NCBI RefSeq assembly: GCF_018224615.1
Contig: NZ_JAGTUK010000001.1
Span: 496,001-560,000, forward strand
Length of the DNA stretch: 64,000 nt
Origin: Microbacterium paraoxydans
GTDB taxonomy: Bacteria; Actinomycetota; Actinomycetes; Actinomycetales; Microbacteriaceae
Reading direction: 5' to 3'
Shown here: positions 32,340-41,122 of the stretch, one piece after another
How the letters are laid out: each line of letters opens with the position of its first letter
Numbering within the stretch: position 1 is the first letter of the stretch
Notes under the pieces: generated by a model
Database searches by the model: none
What the model was told of the DNA's origin: nothing
What the model saw: the letters and a program-made list of their open reading frames with translations, nothing else
Program-made: the position numbers and the translations under genes

Positions 32340-32731
32340 TCCGCCCGTCCGGTGGGGTCGTCCTCGGCGTCGGACCCGGCGGCGCCCGACTCTTTCTGCA
32401 CGGCGGCGTCCTGTGCGGCGCTGCCCTGCACCTCGCCGGGGCGCTGGGGCCAGCGGATCTCGGCGCCGGGCACCTCGTGCGTCTGCAGGTACTTCGCGAT
32501 GTAGGGGCACAGCGGCACGATCGCGTCGCCGCGGCCCGCGGCGTCGGCCAGGGCGGCGGAGGCGAGCTTCCCGGCCAGGCCCTGTCCCTGGAACGCGGGA
32601 TCGATCTCGGTGTGGATGAAACGGATGGCGCCCGGCCGCAGCTGGAATTCGGCGAATCCGGCGAGCACGTCGTCGGAGCGGATCTCGTAGCGGGAGGCCT
32701 CGTCGTTGCGCGTGACGGTGATGTCGGTCAT
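32336..32731 (-). CDS. Small GNAT-type acetyltransferase (NATD1-like)
   Basis: A 131-aa protein. The core GAIRFIHTEIDPAFQGQGLA contains the acetyl-CoA binding Q-x-G-x-G/A pattern, and VPLCPYIAKYLQTHE is the family end. It belongs to the compact GNAT group PF14542. The last 35 residues are a charged, low-complexity extension. AAGGAG is well placed before the ATG. The substrate is unknown. Confidence 0.88.
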   Translation of the reverse strand: MTDITVTRNDEASRYEIRSDDVLAGFAEFQLRPGAIRFIHTEIDPAFQGQGLAGKLASAALADAAGRGDAIVPLCPYIAKYLQTHEVPGAEIRWPQRPGEVQGSAAQDAAVQKESGAAGSDAEDDPTGRAE

Positions 32732-32805
32732 CGGATGCTCCTTCGGGGTGTGGGTCCAACCTATCCCCGGCCGCGGACGGCGGGGCGGTGGAGTCGGGAG
32801 CGCGG

Positions 32806-32842
32806 GAGACCCCGCGGCCGGTGGAGGCGGCCGCGGGGTCTC
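32806..32842 (-). terminator. Terminator of the 631-aa secreted protein gene
   Basis: A perfect 14-bp stem (GAGACCCCGCGGCC and complement) with a 9-nt loop, about 40 nt beyond the stop codon of the minus-strand gene. No T-run. Confidence 0.7.
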
Positions 32843-32883
32843 GGGCGTGCGGAGCGTCGATGTCGCTTCTGCGCCGGGCGTCG

Positions 32884-34779
32884 CTACTCCGAGGGGGTCG
32901 GCGTATCGCGTACGTCTGCGGAGCGGTCGGGGCTGGAGGCGTGCGAGGGGGAGCTTTCCGGCGAGGAGTGAGGCGACGACCCGCTCGACGAGGAGAGCCA
33001 CGGCACGTCGACGGGCGAGGAGGCCGATGACGATCCGTCGGGCGAGAACAGGGGTGAGGGCGTGTTCTCGGCCGAGCGTTCCGGCGTGGGCGGGAGGGGC
33101 GAGCTTCCCTGGGCGGAGGGCACCGAGTAGCCGCCGGGAGAGGAGGGTGCGGATGGAGTGCCTGGCGTGGACGGCGGAGAGATGTCCTCGACACCGGACG
33201 GCACGTACCGCTCTCGGGCGGGCTGCGGCGATCCACCGGGGGTGGAGGGCCGGGAGCTCTCCGGGGAGGAAGGGAGAACGAACTCGCTGGGTGAGGCGGG
33301 AACGGAATCGGTCCGCGGTGAAGAGGGGAGCGACACGTCTCCCAGCGACAGCCGGGGCGAGTTGCCCGGGGTGGACGGCGCGTTCCCTTCGCTGTCCGAC
33401 CCCGCGGCGGTTCGCTTGGGGGCAGGGAGGGAGTCGTCGTCGGGCGCCGGTCGCTTCGAGGTGGACGGCTGCGGGTCGGCGGGGTTCTGCCCGGCGGACG
33501 GCTCGCCCGTGCCCCCGCCCTTCAGGCCACCGGCGGCGGGATCGGTCTGCACGCTCTGGTCCTGCGTGGCGACGCCCGCGGCACCGTCGGGTGCGTCCGC
33601 TCGCGGGGTGCTCGGCTGCGGGGCCGATTCCTGCGTTCCGGACGCCGCGGTGCGCGGGGTCTGGGTCTGGGTGGCCGAGTCGGTGGTCGTCGACTCGGGT
33701 GCCTTCCCCGCGGCGGCGGGGAGTTCGTGGATGGACAGCTGGCCGCTGCCGTCCGAGGTGAGCGCGTAGCTGCTGCCATCGTCTCCCCGGACGAGGGTGT
33801 TGCCGTTGCCCGCTTCGACGTAGTCGTACGTGATGGGCTTCCCGGATGCCGTGGCGTCGGGAAGCAGCGGCCTGCCGGACACCTCGTTGCGGAAGGGCGT
33901 GCGGGGATGCTGCGGATCGGCGGCGGTCTTCTGTGCGAAGTCGGCGAGCTTCGCGGGCACCTGATCGGCGGAGTACGTGTCGAAGACGGCGACGGGAGCG
34001 CTGCCGGTGCCGGTGGCGGACGCGGCACTCGCCTCGTCGTACTTCGCCCCGACCTCGTCCAGCGTCTGCCGCAGCGCGCGGACGTCGCCACCCGCCTGTT
34101 CGTACGCGCGCACTTCCTTGCTCGTACGGAGGAATCGGTCGATCTGGGGAGCGAGTTTCACGCCCGTGCGCACGAGCGCCTCCGGGCCGATGAACCCGGC
34201 GAAGGCGTTCAGCAGAGGCTTGATGTCCTCGGACACCGGCAGTGCCCGCACGCCCTCGCTCAGGCCGAGAGTGAGGGCACCGTCGACGACGCGATCGACG
34301 GTGGCATTTCGCGCCATTTCGTCGGCCGAGGGATAGGACTCATATCCGGGTTCGCAGGATTCTTCACCGGCATAGCTGGTGCAATGGTCGGCGCGCTCTT
34401 TCTCCGTTGTCCATTTGGCGGGCGTATAACTGATGGGCTTTCCATCCCACGACTGCGTCTTCCAGGCGAGGTATTGCTGCTGCTGGCGCTGGAGAAGCTG
34501 CACCGATCTGGGCTGGCTGGGCGCGTCACCCGCGGTCTCGACGGGGCGGCCTCCCGACGGCGGCTCCGGTGCGGGCTTCCGGGCGGCGCTGTCCGTGGTG
34601 CCGAAGATGTTGCCGTAGATGTTGCCGTAGCCGTAAGGGGAGATGCCGCCGTTGCCGTCGGCTGCGGCGGGGGAGGAGATGGCGATCGCGCAGGCCGCGG
34701 CCACGAGGCCGGTGGTCGCCGACAGCTTCATCGAGTGGGCCGCTCGCGCGGAGCGTTGTCTGTCATCGTTTCGCATCAT
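32884..34779 (-). CDS. Secreted Ser/Pro/Thr-rich protein of unknown function
   Basis: I do not recognise a family. The 631-aa product has a Sec signal peptide (about 17-40, ending SSPAAADG). A Gln-rich stretch follows, then a region with two Cys (HCTSYAGEESCEPG), a helical domain (about 160-260, LSEGVRALPVSEDIKPLL), and a C-terminal half (about 350-631) dominated by Ser, Pro, Thr and acidic residues with many SxxSTPG-like units. No LPxTG, lipobox or C-terminal anchor is seen. It is monocistronic, with its own promoter and terminator. That promoter recurs at the right end of the window beside the type VII-like locus, so a related function is possible. The start may instead be the Met at residue 17. 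Confidence 0.75.
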   Translation of the reverse strand: MMRNDDRQRSARAAHSMKLSATTGLVAAACAIAISSPAAADGNGGISPYGYGNIYGNIFGTTDSAARKPAPEPPSGGRPVETAGDAPSQPRSVQLLQRQQQQYLAWKTQSWDGKPISYTPAKWTTEKERADHCTSYAGEESCEPGYESYPSADEMARNATVDRVVDGALTLGLSEGVRALPVSEDIKPLLNAFAGFIGPEALVRTGVKLAPQIDRFLRTSKEVRAYEQAGGDVRALRQTLDEVGAKYDEASAASATGTGSAPVAVFDTYSADQVPAKLADFAQKTAADPQHPRTPFRNEVSGRPLLPDATASGKPITYDYVEAGNGNTLVRGDDGSSYALTSDGSGQLSIHELPAAAGKAPESTTTDSATQTQTPRTAASGTQESAPQPSTPRADAPDGAAGVATQDQSVQTDPAAGGLKGGGTGEPSAGQNPADPQPSTSKRPAPDDDSLPAPKRTAAGSDSEGNAPSTPGNSPRLSLGDVSLPSSPRTDSVPASPSEFVLPSSPESSRPSTPGGSPQPARERYVPSGVEDISPPSTPGTPSAPSSPGGYSVPSAQGSSPLPPTPERSAENTPSPLFSPDGSSSASSPVDVPWLSSSSGSSPHSSPESSPSHASSPDRSADVRDTPTPSE

Positions 34780-34905
34780 TGTTCATCGTTCTTTCGCATT
34801 GTCATTTCCGTGTGCGTCGACATGCGGCGGGGCGCCCGGCGAAATCGCCATTGTGTGCGGGGGGAAATGCGCGCGGCCACCGCGGTCGGCGCGTGTGCGA
34901 ATGTC

Positions 34906-34940
34906 ACGCTATGAATGTCGAATAGGCATGGCAATATGCC
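34906..34940 (-). promoter_or_regulatory. Promoter with GGCA-N3-TGCC operator for the 631-aa protein
   Basis: On the minus strand: GGCATATTGCCAT, then 17 nt, then AGCGTG. Read as a promoter it is TTGCCA-N17-TAGCGT, with the palindrome GGCATATTGCC over the -35. The leader is about 120 nt. The same 13-mer with the same spacing occurs at 63879-63913. Confidence 0.6.
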
Positions 34941-35049
34941 GAATCGGCACGGAGCGGCGATTGCAGGAATGTCACAAACGGCAATTCGCCGGTGACCACA
35001 ATGCGAAAGGGTGCGAGCGCGGCCCGCGACCGGTGTCGCACGGGGTCGT

Positions 35050-35055
35050 TACGCT
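35050..35055 (+). promoter_or_regulatory. Leaderless -10 element of recQ
   Basis: TACGCT followed by 6 nt and ATG. GGAGG lies in between but is too close to the ATG to act as a ribosome binding site, so leaderless translation is likelier. Confidence 0.45.
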
Positions 35056-35061
35056 GGAGGC

Positions 35062-37089
35062 ATGCCGCAGACTCCCCGTGACCCGTACGAGGATCTGCCC
35101 TACGCCGACGAGCCCTGGGGAGACGGCTGGGAGCCGTCCGAGCCGCCGGAGCCGATGGACTGGGAGCCGCAGGGCGCGGGCTTCGAGCCGCCGCTCGACT
35201 GGGGCCCCGGACCCGCCACGTCGGTCACGGCCACGCGCACTTCCGCCGCCCCGGCCGTCCGCCGGGCGACGCCCAGCCGCTATCGCACCGCGCGCGAGGC
35301 GCTGCACACGGTGTTCGGCTACGACGACTTCCGCGGCGATCAGGCCGCCATCGTGGAGCAGGTGATCGGCGGCGGCGACGCGGTCGTGCTCATGCCGACC
35401 GGCGGCGGCAAGAGCATCACGTACCAGGTGCCCGCGCTCGTGCGGGAGGGAACGGGCCTGGTGATCAGCCCGCTCATCGCGCTCATGCACGACCAGGTCG
35501 ACGCGCTGCGGGGGAACGGCGTGCAGGCCGCGTACCTCAACTCCACGCAGTCGATCGAGGAGCGCCGCGAGGTGGAGCGCGCGTACGTCGCCGGCGAGCT
35601 CGATCTGCTCTACGTCGCGCCGGAGCGCCTGTCCGCCCCGCAGACCACGACCCTCCTGCAGCGCGGAACCCTGAGCGTGATCGCGATCGACGAGGCGCAC
35701 TGCGTGTCGCAGTGGGGCCATGACTTCCGGCCCGACTACCTCGCGCTCGGCGACCTGGGCGAGCGTTTCCCCGGCGTGCCGCGCATGGCGCTGACCGCCA
35801 CGGCCACGCGGGCCACGCACAAGGAGCTCACCGAGCGCCTGCACCTCGACCACGCGCAGCACTTCGTCGCGAGCTTCGACCGGCCCAACATCCAGTACCG
35901 CATCGTGCCGAAGGTCGATCCGCGCAAGCAGCTGGTGCAGTTCATCCGCTCGCAGCCCGAGGGCGCGGCGGGCATCGTGTACGCGCTGAGCCGCAAGTCG
36001 GTCGAGCAGACGGCGACCTATCTCGCCGCGCAGGGGCTCGACGCGCTGCCGTACCACGCGGGGCTCCCCGCGGAGGTGCGGTCGGCGAACCAGTCGCGCT
36101 TCCTCCGGGAAGACGGGGTGGTGATGGTGGCGACCATCGCGTTCGGCATGGGCATCGACAAGCCGGACGTGCGGTTCGTGGCCCACATCGACCTGCCGAA
36201 GTCGGTCGAGGGGTACTACCAGGAGACGGGCCGCGCCGGCCGTGACGGCGAGCCGTCGGTGGCGTGGATGGCGTACGGCCTGGGCGACGTGGTGCAGCAG
36301 CGCCGCCTGATCGACCAGAGCCCCGGCGACCGCACGTTCAAGATGCGCATGGGCCAGCACCTCGACGCGATGCTGGCGCTGTGCGAGACGGTCGAGTGCC
36401 GTCGGCAGAACCTCCTCGGCTACTTCGGGCAGGAGTCGCAGCCGTGCGGCAACTGCGACACGTGCCTCGACGACACCGCGACGTTCGACGGCCTGATCCC
36501 GGCGCAGAAGCTGCTGTCGACGATCGTGCGGCTCAAGCGCGAGCGCAATCAGGCGTTCGGCGCCGGGCACCTGATCGACATCCTCCGTGGCGCGTCCACC
36601 GAGCGCATCCGCCAGCAGGGGCACGAGAAGCTCGCCACGTACGGCATCGGCAACGACCTGTCCGACCAGGACTGGCGGAGCGTCGTGCGGCAGCTGCTCG
36701 CCCGCGGCATCCTCGTGGCGCAGGGCGACTACGGCACGCTGGCGCCGGGGGAGGCCGCGGCCGGGGTGCTGCGCGGGGAGACCGCGGTGCCGCTGCGAAA
36801 GGACACGATCGGCCGCGCGACCTCGCCGTCGCGGGCGCGTAAGGCCAGTGCTGCCGACGCGCTCGACGCGGGCGACCGTGAGCTGTTCGAGGCGCTGCGG
36901 GCCTGGCGTGCCGAGACCGCGCGGGAGCAGGGGGTGCCGGCGTACATCGTGTTCGGCGACGCCACCCTGCGCGCGCTCGCCGAGCACCGCCCAGCGTCGC
37001 ACGCCGACCTCGAGGGGATCACCGGCATCGGGGCGAAGAAGCGCGAGGCCTACGGCGACGGCGTGCTGGCGGTCATCGCCGCGTCCTGA
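35062..37089 (+). CDS. recQ: ATP-dependent DNA helicase RecQ
   Basis: A 675-aa helicase with an extra acidic, Pro-rich N-terminus (about 75 residues). The helicase core has Walker A MPTGGGKSITYQVPAL, the DEAH box DEAHCVSQWGHDFRPDY, motif III TATAT and motif VI ETGRAGRDG. The zinc-binding RQC part has CETVECRRQNLLGYFG and CGNCDTC. The HRDC domain is at the C-terminus (about 590-670). It unwinds branched DNA during recombinational repair. The upstream ATG at 35011 would add 17 residues without family support. Confidence 0.95.
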   Translation: MPQTPRDPYEDLPYADEPWGDGWEPSEPPEPMDWEPQGAGFEPPLDWGPGPATSVTATRTSAAPAVRRATPSRYRTAREALHTVFGYDDFRGDQAAIVEQVIGGGDAVVLMPTGGGKSITYQVPALVREGTGLVISPLIALMHDQVDALRGNGVQAAYLNSTQSIEERREVERAYVAGELDLLYVAPERLSAPQTTTLLQRGTLSVIAIDEAHCVSQWGHDFRPDYLALGDLGERFPGVPRMALTATATRATHKELTERLHLDHAQHFVASFDRPNIQYRIVPKVDPRKQLVQFIRSQPEGAAGIVYALSRKSVEQTATYLAAQGLDALPYHAGLPAEVRSANQSRFLREDGVVMVATIAFGMGIDKPDVRFVAHIDLPKSVEGYYQETGRAGRDGEPSVAWMAYGLGDVVQQRRLIDQSPGDRTFKMRMGQHLDAMLALCETVECRRQNLLGYFGQESQPCGNCDTCLDDTATFDGLIPAQKLLSTIVRLKRERNQAFGAGHLIDILRGASTERIRQQGHEKLATYGIGNDLSDQDWRSVVRQLLARGILVAQGDYGTLAPGEAAAGVLRGETAVPLRKDTIGRATSPSRARKASAADALDAGDRELFEALRAWRAETAREQGVPAYIVFGDATLRALAEHRPASHADLEGITGIGAKKREAYGDGVLAVIAAS

Positions 37090-37227
37090 GCCCGGGCTGT
37101 CGCGAGCCGACAAGCCGGGCCGGGCACGACCCCCGGGGCGCTTGGAGGAAGCGGACAGCGGAGTTCTCCCGGGTTTGTGGCAGACCTACCATGGAGGCAC
37201 CGTCACTTCTCCCGAGGAGGAACCCCC

Positions 37228-39294
37228 ATGGTCGACGCTGCCGTCCGTCCTTCCACCGCCCCCGACGAGCCCCGTCGCGAGACGGAAGCTCCCCGTATCG
37301 ATGTCGCCGCCGTCAACGACGCCCTGATGGGCACGTGGGCCGACGTGCGCCGCGAGGCGCGCGAGATGATCAAGGACCCGGCGTTCTGGCGTCAGGACGA
37401 GCTCGGCAAGGACGAGCACCGCGAACGCGTGCTCAGCCAGCTGCACCTGCTGGTGGAGAACAAGGCCGTGCACCGCGCGTTCCCGAAGCGCTTCGGCGGC
37501 GAGGAGAACAACGGCGGCAACATCGCCGGGTTCGAGGAGCTCGTCGCGGCCGACCCCAGCCTGCAGATCAAGTCGGGCGTGCAGTGGGGTCTGTTCGGCT
37601 CGGCGATCCTCCAGCTCGGCACGAAGGAGCACCACGACAAGTGGCTGCCCGGCGTGATGGACCTGTCGATCCCCGGCGCGTTCGCGATGACCGAGATCGG
37701 CCACGGCTCCGACGTCGCGGCCGTGGGCACCACGGCCACCTACGACCCGGAGACGGAGGAGTTCGTCATCCACACGCCGTTCCGCGGCGCGACCAAGGAG
37801 TACCTCGGCAATGCCGCGCTGCACGGCGTCGCGGCGACCGTGTTCGCGCAGCTCATCACGAACGGCGTCAATCACGGCGTGCACTGCTTCTACGTGCCCC
37901 TGCGCGGCGAGGACGGCGTGGATCTTCCCGGGATCGGCCGCGAGGACGACGGCCTCAAGGGCGGCCTCAACGGCATCGACAACGGCCGGCTGTCGTTCGA
38001 CCAGGTGCGCATCCCGCGCACGAACCTGCTGAACCGCTACGGGGACGTGGCCGCCGACGGCACGTACTCCAGTGCCATCGACAGCCCCGGCCGCCGGTTC
38101 TTCACGATGCTCGGCACGCTCGTGCAGGGACGGGTGTCGCTCGACGGCGCCTCGTCGTGGGCGTCCGCGCTCGGACTGTACATCGCGGTCACGTACGCCA
38201 CGCAGCGCCGCCAGTTCGACGGGGCGGACGGCCAGGAGGTCGTGCTGCTCGACTACGGCAAGCACCAGCGCCGGCTGCTGCCGCGCCTGGCGACCACGTA
38301 CGCGCAGATCTTCGCGCACGACGAGTTCCTCCAGAAGTTCGACGGCGTGTTCTCCGGGCGCACCGACACCCCGGCCGACCGCGAAGACCTGGAGACCCTG
38401 GCCGCGGCGCTCAAGCCGCTGTCGACGTGGCACGCGCTGGACACGCTGCAGGAGGCCCGTGAGGCGTGCGGCGGTGCCGGGTTCATGTTCGAGAACCGTC
38501 TGGTGGGGCTGCGGGCCGACCTCGACATCTACGTCACGTTCGAGGGCGACAACAACGTGCTGCTCCAGCTCGTCGGCAAGCGGCTGCTGACCGACTATGC
38601 CAAGCAGTTCCAGGGCAAGGACGCGGCGGCGCTCGCCCGGTACGCGGTGGGCATGACCGCCGGCAAGGTCTTCCACGGCGCGGGGCTGCGTCAGCTCGGA
38701 CAGGCCGTGAGCGACTTCGGTCAGGTGGCGCGGTCGGTGGAGCGCGGGCTGCGCGAGGAGCAGCAGCACGACCTGCTCGCCGGGCGCGTGCAGCAGATGG
38801 TCGCCGACATCGCCGGGCGCCTGCGCGCCGCGGGCAAGGACAAGGTGCGCGGTGCCGAGCTGTTCAACCAGAACCAGACCGAGCTGATCGAGGCCGCCAG
38901 GGCGCACGGCGAGCTGCTGCAGTGGGAGGCGTTCACCGATGCGGTGCACGGCATCGACGACCCGGAGACCAAGAAGGTGCTCACGTGGCTGCGGGACCTG
39001 TTCGGCCTGCAGCTGATCGAGAAGCACCTGGCGTGGCACCTCATCCACGGGCGGCTGTCGACGCAGCGCGCCGCGGCGGTGTCGAGCTACATCGACCGGC
39101 TGTGCGCTCGCCTGCGTCCGCACGCCCTCGACCTGGTGAACGCGTTCGGCTACGAGCCCGAGCACGTGCGGGCGCCGATCGCGAGCGGCGCGGAGAAGAA
39201 GCGTCAGGACGAGGCCCGCGCCTACTACGCGGCGCTCGCGGCGTCCGGCGAGGCCCCGGTGCAGGAGAAGGCGCTCAAGAAGCAGAAGCGCTGA
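37228..39294 (+). CDS. Acyl-CoA oxidase/dehydrogenase-like flavoprotein
   Basis: A 688-aa protein with the long ACOX layout. The N-terminal helical domain is followed by [20 protein letters not shown] in the flavin-facing beta domain, [14 protein letters not shown], and the catalytic Glu439 in [16 protein letters not shown] second helical half occupies 450-660. Acyl-CoA oxidases pass electrons to oxygen and form hydrogen peroxide, but some bacterial members act as dehydrogenases. AGGAGG is placed before the ATG. The C-terminus is Lys-rich (KALKKQKR), unlike a peroxisomal signal and probably without targeting meaning. Confidence 0.9.
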   Translation: MVDAAVRPSTAPDEPRRETEAPRIDVAAVNDALMGTWADVRREAREMIKDPAFWRQDELGKDEHRERVLSQLHLLVENKAVHRAFPKRFGGEENNGGNIAGFEELVAADPSLQIKSGVQWGLFGSAILQLGTKEHHDKWLPGVMDLSIPGAFAMTEIGHGSDVAAVGTTATYDPETEEFVIHTPFRGATKEYLGNAALHGVAATVFAQLITNGVNHGVHCFYVPLRGEDGVDLPGIGREDDGLKGGLNGIDNGRLSFDQVRIPRTNLLNRYGDVAADGTYSSAIDSPGRRFFTMLGTLVQGRVSLDGASSWASALGLYIAVTYATQRRQFDGADGQEVVLLDYGKHQRRLLPRLATTYAQIFAHDEFLQKFDGVFSGRTDTPADREDLETLAAALKPLSTWHALDTLQEAREACGGAGFMFENRLVGLRADLDIYVTFEGDNNVLLQLVGKRLLTDYAKQFQGKDAAALARYAVGMTAGKVFHGAGLRQLGQAVSDFGQVARSVERGLREEQQHDLLAGRVQQMVADIAGRLRAAGKDKVRGAELFNQNQTELIEAARAHGELLQWEAFTDAVHGIDDPETKKVLTWLRDLFGLQLIEKHLAWHLIHGRLSTQRAAAVSSYIDRLCARLRPHALDLVNAFGYEPEHVRAPIASGAEKKRQDEARAYYAALAASGEAPVQEKALKKQKR

Positions 39295-39349
39295 CCCGGT
39301 TTCCCCTCGGGGGCGGATAGTCTCGGCGGGTACCGACCCGAGGAGCACC

Positions 39350-40396
39350 ATGTCGTCCGTCATCGCCTACGCCGCCCCCGCCGAAGCCGCCCCGCTTGAG
39401 AAGACCGTGATCGAGCGGCGTGCGCTGGGTCCGCACGACGTGCTGATCGACATCGCGTTCGCGGGCATCTGCCACTCCGACATCCACACCGTCCGCGGTG
39501 ACTGGGGTCCGCAGCAGTACCCGCTCGCGCCGGGGCACGAGATCACCGGCACGGTCGCTGCCGTGGGGTCGGAGGTCACGCGGCACGGCGTGGGCGACCG
39601 CGTCGGCGTGGGCTGCCTGGTGAACTCGTGCCGCGAGTGCGCCCCCTGCCTGCGCGGCGAGGAGCAGTACTGCGCCAGGGGTGCGGTCGGCACGTACGGC
39701 GCGGTGGACCGCGACGGTTCGATCACGCAGGGCGGCTATTCCGAGCAGGTGGTGGTGACGGAGGACTTCGTGCTGCGCATCCCCGACGCGCTGCCGCTGG
39801 ATGCCGCGGCGCCGCTGCTGTGCGCCGGCATCACCACGTACTCGCCGCTGCGGCACTGGAACGTCGGCCCCGGCACGCGCGTCGCGGTGGTGGGTCTCGG
39901 CGGCCTCGGGCACATGGGCGTGCAGATCGCGCATGCCCTGGGTGCGGAGGTGACCGTGCTGTCGCAGACCCTGTCGAAGAAGGACGAGGGGCTGCGGCTC
40001 GGCGCCGATCGCTACCTCGCCACCGGCGACCGCGAGACGTTCCGCGAGCTGCGCGGCTCGTTCGACGTGATCCTCAACACCGTCAGCGCTCCGATCGACC
40101 TGCGCGCGTACCTGGGGCTGCTCGACGTGAACGGCACGTTGGTGTGCGTGGGTGCGCCCCCGGAGCCGCTGGCGCTGAACACGGGCTCGCTGATCGCGGG
40201 GCGGCGGTCGATCGCCGGGTCGAACATCGGCGGGATCGCGGAGACGCAGGAGATGCTCGACTTCTGCGCCGAGCACGGCATCACGGCGCAGATCGAGGTG
40301 ATCCCGGCGTCGGCGATCAACGAGGCGTACGAGCGGGTGCTCGCGTCGGACGTGCGCTTCCGCTTCGTGATCGACGCCGCGACCTTCGCCGACTGA
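39350..40396 (+). CDS. Zinc-dependent alcohol dehydrogenase (YahK/CAD-like)
   Basis: A 348-aa medium-chain dehydrogenase. Catalytic zinc ligands are in GICHSD and PGHEITG, the structural zinc Cys cluster in [15 protein letters not shown], and the cofactor fold in [11 protein letters not shown]. The pattern fits the cinnamyl-alcohol/YahK group of NADPH-dependent aldehyde reductases. A GAGGAG site precedes the ATG. The substrate is not predictable. Confidence 0.92.
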   Translation: MSSVIAYAAPAEAAPLEKTVIERRALGPHDVLIDIAFAGICHSDIHTVRGDWGPQQYPLAPGHEITGTVAAVGSEVTRHGVGDRVGVGCLVNSCRECAPCLRGEEQYCARGAVGTYGAVDRDGSITQGGYSEQVVVTEDFVLRIPDALPLDAAAPLLCAGITTYSPLRHWNVGPGTRVAVVGLGGLGHMGVQIAHALGAEVTVLSQTLSKKDEGLRLGADRYLATGDRETFRELRGSFDVILNTVSAPIDLRAYLGLLDVNGTLVCVGAPPEPLALNTGSLIAGRRSIAGSNIGGIAETQEMLDFCAEHGITAQIEVIPASAINEAYERVLASDVRFRFVIDAATFAD

Positions 40397-40412
40397 CGTC
40401 GGTGGCCGCCGG

Positions 40413-40418
40413 TAGCGT
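40413..40418 (+). promoter_or_regulatory. Leaderless -10 element of tag
   Basis: TAGCGT followed by 6 nt and the ATG. Confidence 0.45.
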
Positions 40419-40424
40419 CGAGCC

Positions 40425-40994
40425 ATGACCTCTCTCCTCACGGGCCCGGACGCCCGCGCCCGCTGCGCCTGGGTGGGCGACGACCCCGAGTACCGCCGCT
40501 ACCACGACGAGGAGTGGGGCACGCCGCTGCACGGCGACCGGGCGCTGTTCGAGAAGATGGCCCTGGAGGGGTTCCAGGCCGGGCTGTCGTGGATCACCAT
40601 CCTGCGCAAGCGACCGCGGTTCCGCGAGGTGTTCGCGGGGTTCGAGCCGGAGGCGGTGGCCGCGTTCGACGAGGCCGACGTCGAGCGCCTCCTGGCCGAC
40701 CCCAGCATCGTGCGCAACCGCGCCAAGATCGAGGCGACGATCGGCAATGCCCGCGTCGTCCGCACGATGGCGGAGGGGGAGCTCGACGCGCTCATGTGGT
40801 CGTTCGCGCCCGGGGCGACGCGGGCCCGCCCGTCGTCGTTCGCGGAGGTGCCGGCGGTCACGGCGGAGTCGACCGCGCTGAGCAAGGAGCTGCGGCGTCG
40901 CGGCTTCCGGTTCGTCGGGCCGACGACGATGTACGCGCTGATGCAGTCGGCGGGCATGGTCGACGACCACATCGCGGGGTGCTGGCGCGCATAG
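40425..40994 (+). CDS. tag: DNA-3-methyladenine glycosylase I
   Basis: A 189-aa enzyme; E. coli Tag has 187. The start RCAWVGDDPEYRRYHDEEWG, then FQAGLSWITILRKR and the end GPTTMYALMQSAGMVDDHI match Tag throughout. The zinc ligands Cys and His are in RCAW, YHDEE, DDH and GCW. It removes 3-methyladenine from DNA in base excision repair. It is a single gene between the alcohol dehydrogenase and the type VII-like locus. Confidence 0.95.
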   Translation: MTSLLTGPDARARCAWVGDDPEYRRYHDEEWGTPLHGDRALFEKMALEGFQAGLSWITILRKRPRFREVFAGFEPEAVAAFDEADVERLLADPSIVRNRAKIEATIGNARVVRTMAEGELDALMWSFAPGATRARPSSFAEVPAVTAESTALSKELRRRGFRFVGPTTMYALMQSAGMVDDHIAGCWRA

Positions 40995-41005
40995 CACGGG
41001 CGGCG

Positions 41006-41021
41006 TGGGGAGATCTCCCCA
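41006..41021 (+). promoter_or_regulatory. TGGGGA-N4-TCCCCA inverted repeat before the Ig/Fn3 gene
   Basis: TGGGGAGATCTCCCCA is a perfect 16-bp palindrome, 24 nt upstream of the -10 at 41046. The same arms with the same 4-nt spacing occur at 62233-62248, 23 nt before the -10 of the WXG100 gene. It is a candidate operator, probably for an activator given the weak -35. It could also act as a weak terminator of tag, whose stop is 12 nt upstream. Confidence 0.6.
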
Positions 41022-41045
41022 TCGAGGGATATTCTGCGACGTGGT

Positions 41046-41051
41046 TAGGAT
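41046..41051 (+). promoter_or_regulatory. -10 element of the type VII-like operon
   Basis: TAGGAT, with no good -35 at 17-18 nt. The predicted leader is about 65 nt and ends with a G-rich ribosome binding site (GGGGGGGAA) before the ATG at 41123. Confidence 0.5.
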
Positions 41052-41122
41052 GTAGCAGTGTTCCGCGGGCCGTCGTGCCGCGGTTGGAGTCCGTGTGAGA
41101 CGACCCTGGGGGGGAACCGGGT

